Of a DNA stretch of 8,091 bases, positions 6,516 to 8,091 are shown in pieces; position 1 is the first letter of the stretch, and each line of letters starts with the position of its first letter. The position numbers and the translations under genes are program-made. Source of the DNA: JAYSRU01 sp043720875 (GTDB taxonomy: Bacteria > Bacteroidota > Bacteroidia > Flavobacteriales_D > Crocinitomicaceae); the NCBI GenBank assembly GCA_043720875.1, contig JAYSRU010000241.1, forward strand, positions 1-8,091, in the 5' to 3' direction. Below the pieces are notes generated by a model that ran no database searches, had not been told where the DNA came from, and saw only the letters and a program-made list of their open reading frames with translations.

Positions 6516-8091
6516 TTAATACCTCAACTCTTTCCCTTTCACGGTTGCCGGAATTCCTTCCAACATCCATTGGGTTGCTGGCTTATCCAATAAATAATGG
6601 TCAAAGAACTGACGCATGCGAATACTTAAATCCATTCGGTTAGCATTTTGCATCAAATTGTGATCGTCTCCATTATAATTCAACATCCAAACAGGCTGGT
6701 TCAACCTGCGCAATCCCATATATAATTCAATTCCTTGGTACCAGGGAACTGCGCCATCTTTATCGTTCGACATGATCAATAATGGTGTGTGTACTTTATC
6801 TAAATGAAAAATAGGTGAATTTTCAATGTACAATTCTCGAGCTTCCCACAATGTTTTTCCAATTCTACTTTGCGTTCGTTCGTACTGAAATTGACGGTTT
6901 ATTCCAGATCCCCAACGAATTCCACCGTATGCCGAAACCATGTTCGAAACTGGTGCGCCTGCCATTGCTGCTGCGTATTTATCCGTCATGGTGATCAATT
7001 GAGCTGTTTGGTACCCTCCCCAACTTTGTCCTTGTAATCCCAAACGTTTACTGTCGATGTTTGGAAATTGTTTGAGCATGGCATCTGTTCCGCTTACAAT
7101 ACATTCATACGCCGATTTTGCAGGATGACCTACTTCATTGTAACGAATGTCTGGAATGAAGACGAGATAGCCAGCAGAAGCATATTCCACCGGATTAATT
7201 ACGGACGCGCTCGGTTTGGGTGCATAATAGTTGTGAATTTCATCTGAATACAGTTCATAAAAATACACCAACATTGGATATGATTTTGTTGCATCAAAAT
7301 TTTCTGGTTTGTACATCAATCCTTCCAGCGCTTGACCTTTTGGTGTGGTCCACTTCACATGTTCTACCGTTGACCAATTATAATCCACTTGTTGCGGGTT
7401 TAGGTTGGTGTGTTTTGAGATGACACTGAAATTAACGTCCGTAGAATATAGATCTGGATATTTTGCCACACTGCTTGTGCTAAACAAAATGCGATTGCCT
7501 TCTTTTGCTTTCCTCCAAAAAGTAATCGCCTCGTTTACCTGATATGCTTTCATGATGTCGATGTGGTCTTCGTGGTACATCAAATTATACATCGATTCGG
7601 CTCTCGTTTTCTTGTTAAACCCAGCAATAAATGCTTCGTTTAACTTCAAATATGTACTGTCCGCAAACCAGCGCTCAAAACGAAAACGCATATCATCCTG
7701 TGGGTCGGTATCTTCCGTTAAGTTTTTAAGTTTTTTGGTGGTATAATCATACGCCCAAATGTCATTTTCGGAATGCAACAACACTTGTTTTTCTGTTTTA
7801 AACCATCCAATTATTCCCACAGGATCTGGCATGGTTGGCATTCCATTCACATCGTTAAACCAAACGGCCTTGGTGCCACAAGTCATGCATAAGTCCTCAT
7901 TTGTACGTGTATTAAGTGAGTGCAATTCCATTTTCAACGAATCCACATAAATGAATTCACCACCTGATGGAGCTAGCCAAGCATCACCGTACAAGTTCAT
8001 TTTTAACGGTTTTTTGGTGCCGTCCTCGGTATCAACTAAGTAATAATCCGCGTTGTATGGCGATTTGTAATTGTACGCTTTTTCATAAGGA
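6516..8091 (-). CDS. Prolyl oligopeptidase family (S9) serine peptidase, N-terminus outside the window
   Basis: The C-terminal 524 residues of a serine peptidase; the frame is open to the right edge, so start and any signal peptide are not visible. The first roughly 240 visible residues contain short strand repeats such as GEFIYVDSL, NDIWAYDYTTKKLKNLT and NRILFSTSS, as expected of the beta-propeller that gates these enzymes. The alpha/beta-hydrolase domain follows, with YPMLVYFYELYSD, GYLVFIPDIRY and the nucleophile elbow GQSWGGYQ. The triad is complete: Ser at 7023-7025 (GQSWGG), Asp at 6756-6758 (NDKDGAVPW) and His at 6660-6662 (GDDHNLM). It should therefore be an active peptidase, probably cutting short peptides in the periplasm or at the surface, though its location and specificity cannot be read from this fragment. 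An internal ATG at 8000 opens a 494-codon frame but is not the true start, since typical propeller sequence (SPYNADYYLVDTEDGTKK) continues upstream. The small HWPG membrane protein lies 17 bases downstream. Confidence 0.93.
   Translation of the reverse strand, partial: PYEKAYNYKSPYNADYYLVDTEDGTKKPLKMNLYGDAWLAPSGGEFIYVDSLKMELHSLNTRTNEDLCMTCGTKAVWFNDVNGMPTMPDPVGIIGWFKTEKQVLLHSENDIWAYDYTTKKLKNLTEDTDPQDDMRFRFERWFADSTYLKLNEAFIAGFNKKTRAESMYNLMYHEDHIDIMKAYQVNEAITFWRKAKEGNRILFSTSSVAKYPDLYSTDVNFSVISKHTNLNPQQVDYNWSTVEHVKWTTPKGQALEGLMYKPENFDATKSYPMLVYFYELYSDEIHNYYAPKPSASVINPVEYASAGYLVFIPDIRYNEVGHPAKSAYECIVSGTDAMLKQFPNIDSKRLGLQGQSWGGYQTAQLITMTDKYAAAMAGAPVSNMVSAYGGIRWGSGINRQFQYERTQSRIGKTLWEARELYIENSPIFHLDKVHTPLLIMSNDKDGAVPWYQGIELYMGLRRLNQPVWMLNYNGDDHNLMQNANRMDLSIRMRQFFDHYLLDKPATQWMLEGIPATVKGKELRY

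Noticed and set aside
7220..7950. Three short forward frames opposite the S9 peptidase
   Set aside because: They lie antisense to a peptidase with a complete catalytic triad, and their translations have no family resemblance.
6516..8000. ATG at 8000 as the peptidase start
   Set aside because: The same frame continues without a stop to the window edge with propeller-like sequence, so the gene is longer and cut by the window.

Overview
The window suggests a member of the Bacteroidota, probably Flavobacteriales. The clearest marker is a secreted protein with a C-terminal type IX secretion (T9SS) sorting domain. Other signs are AT-rich DNA, weak or absent Shine-Dalgarno sequences, a hemA-hemC-hemD cluster, and a small membrane protein with the His-Trp-Pro-Gly motif seen in GldL-like proteins. 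The family-level placement is inference; no rRNA or marker gene is present to test it.

Layout. Positions 1-345 hold no gene I can defend. They form the upstream region of the heme operon and contain a possible minus-strand promoter (258-265) that hints at a divergent gene beyond the left edge. Positions 346-3167 are a tight forward operon, hemA-hemC-hemD (gaps of 2 and 12 bases). It covers glutamyl-tRNA reductase, hydroxymethylbilane synthase and uroporphyrinogen-III synthase, so the first committed C5-pathway step and the two steps that build uroporphyrinogen III. hemL, hemB and hemE must be elsewhere. After an 86-base gap, 3254-5971 encodes a 905-residue exported protein of unknown function with a T9SS type A sorting domain. 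It is on the same strand but has no evident link to heme synthesis.

The right part (5968-8091) is on the minus strand. A prolyl-oligopeptidase-family (S9) serine peptidase, whose N-terminus lies beyond the right edge, is followed 17 bases later by a small multi-pass membrane protein with a GldL-like HWPG motif; the two probably form one transcript. The membrane protein gene and the T9SS gene converge and overlap by their stop codons (positions 5968-5971).

No tRNA, rRNA, insertion sequence, CRISPR array or phage gene was seen. Most of the window is ordinary core genome. The parts that deserve a second look are the T9SS protein of unknown role, the HWPG membrane protein coupled to a peptidase, the methionine-free HemD with a TTG start, and the possible divergent promoter at the left edge.
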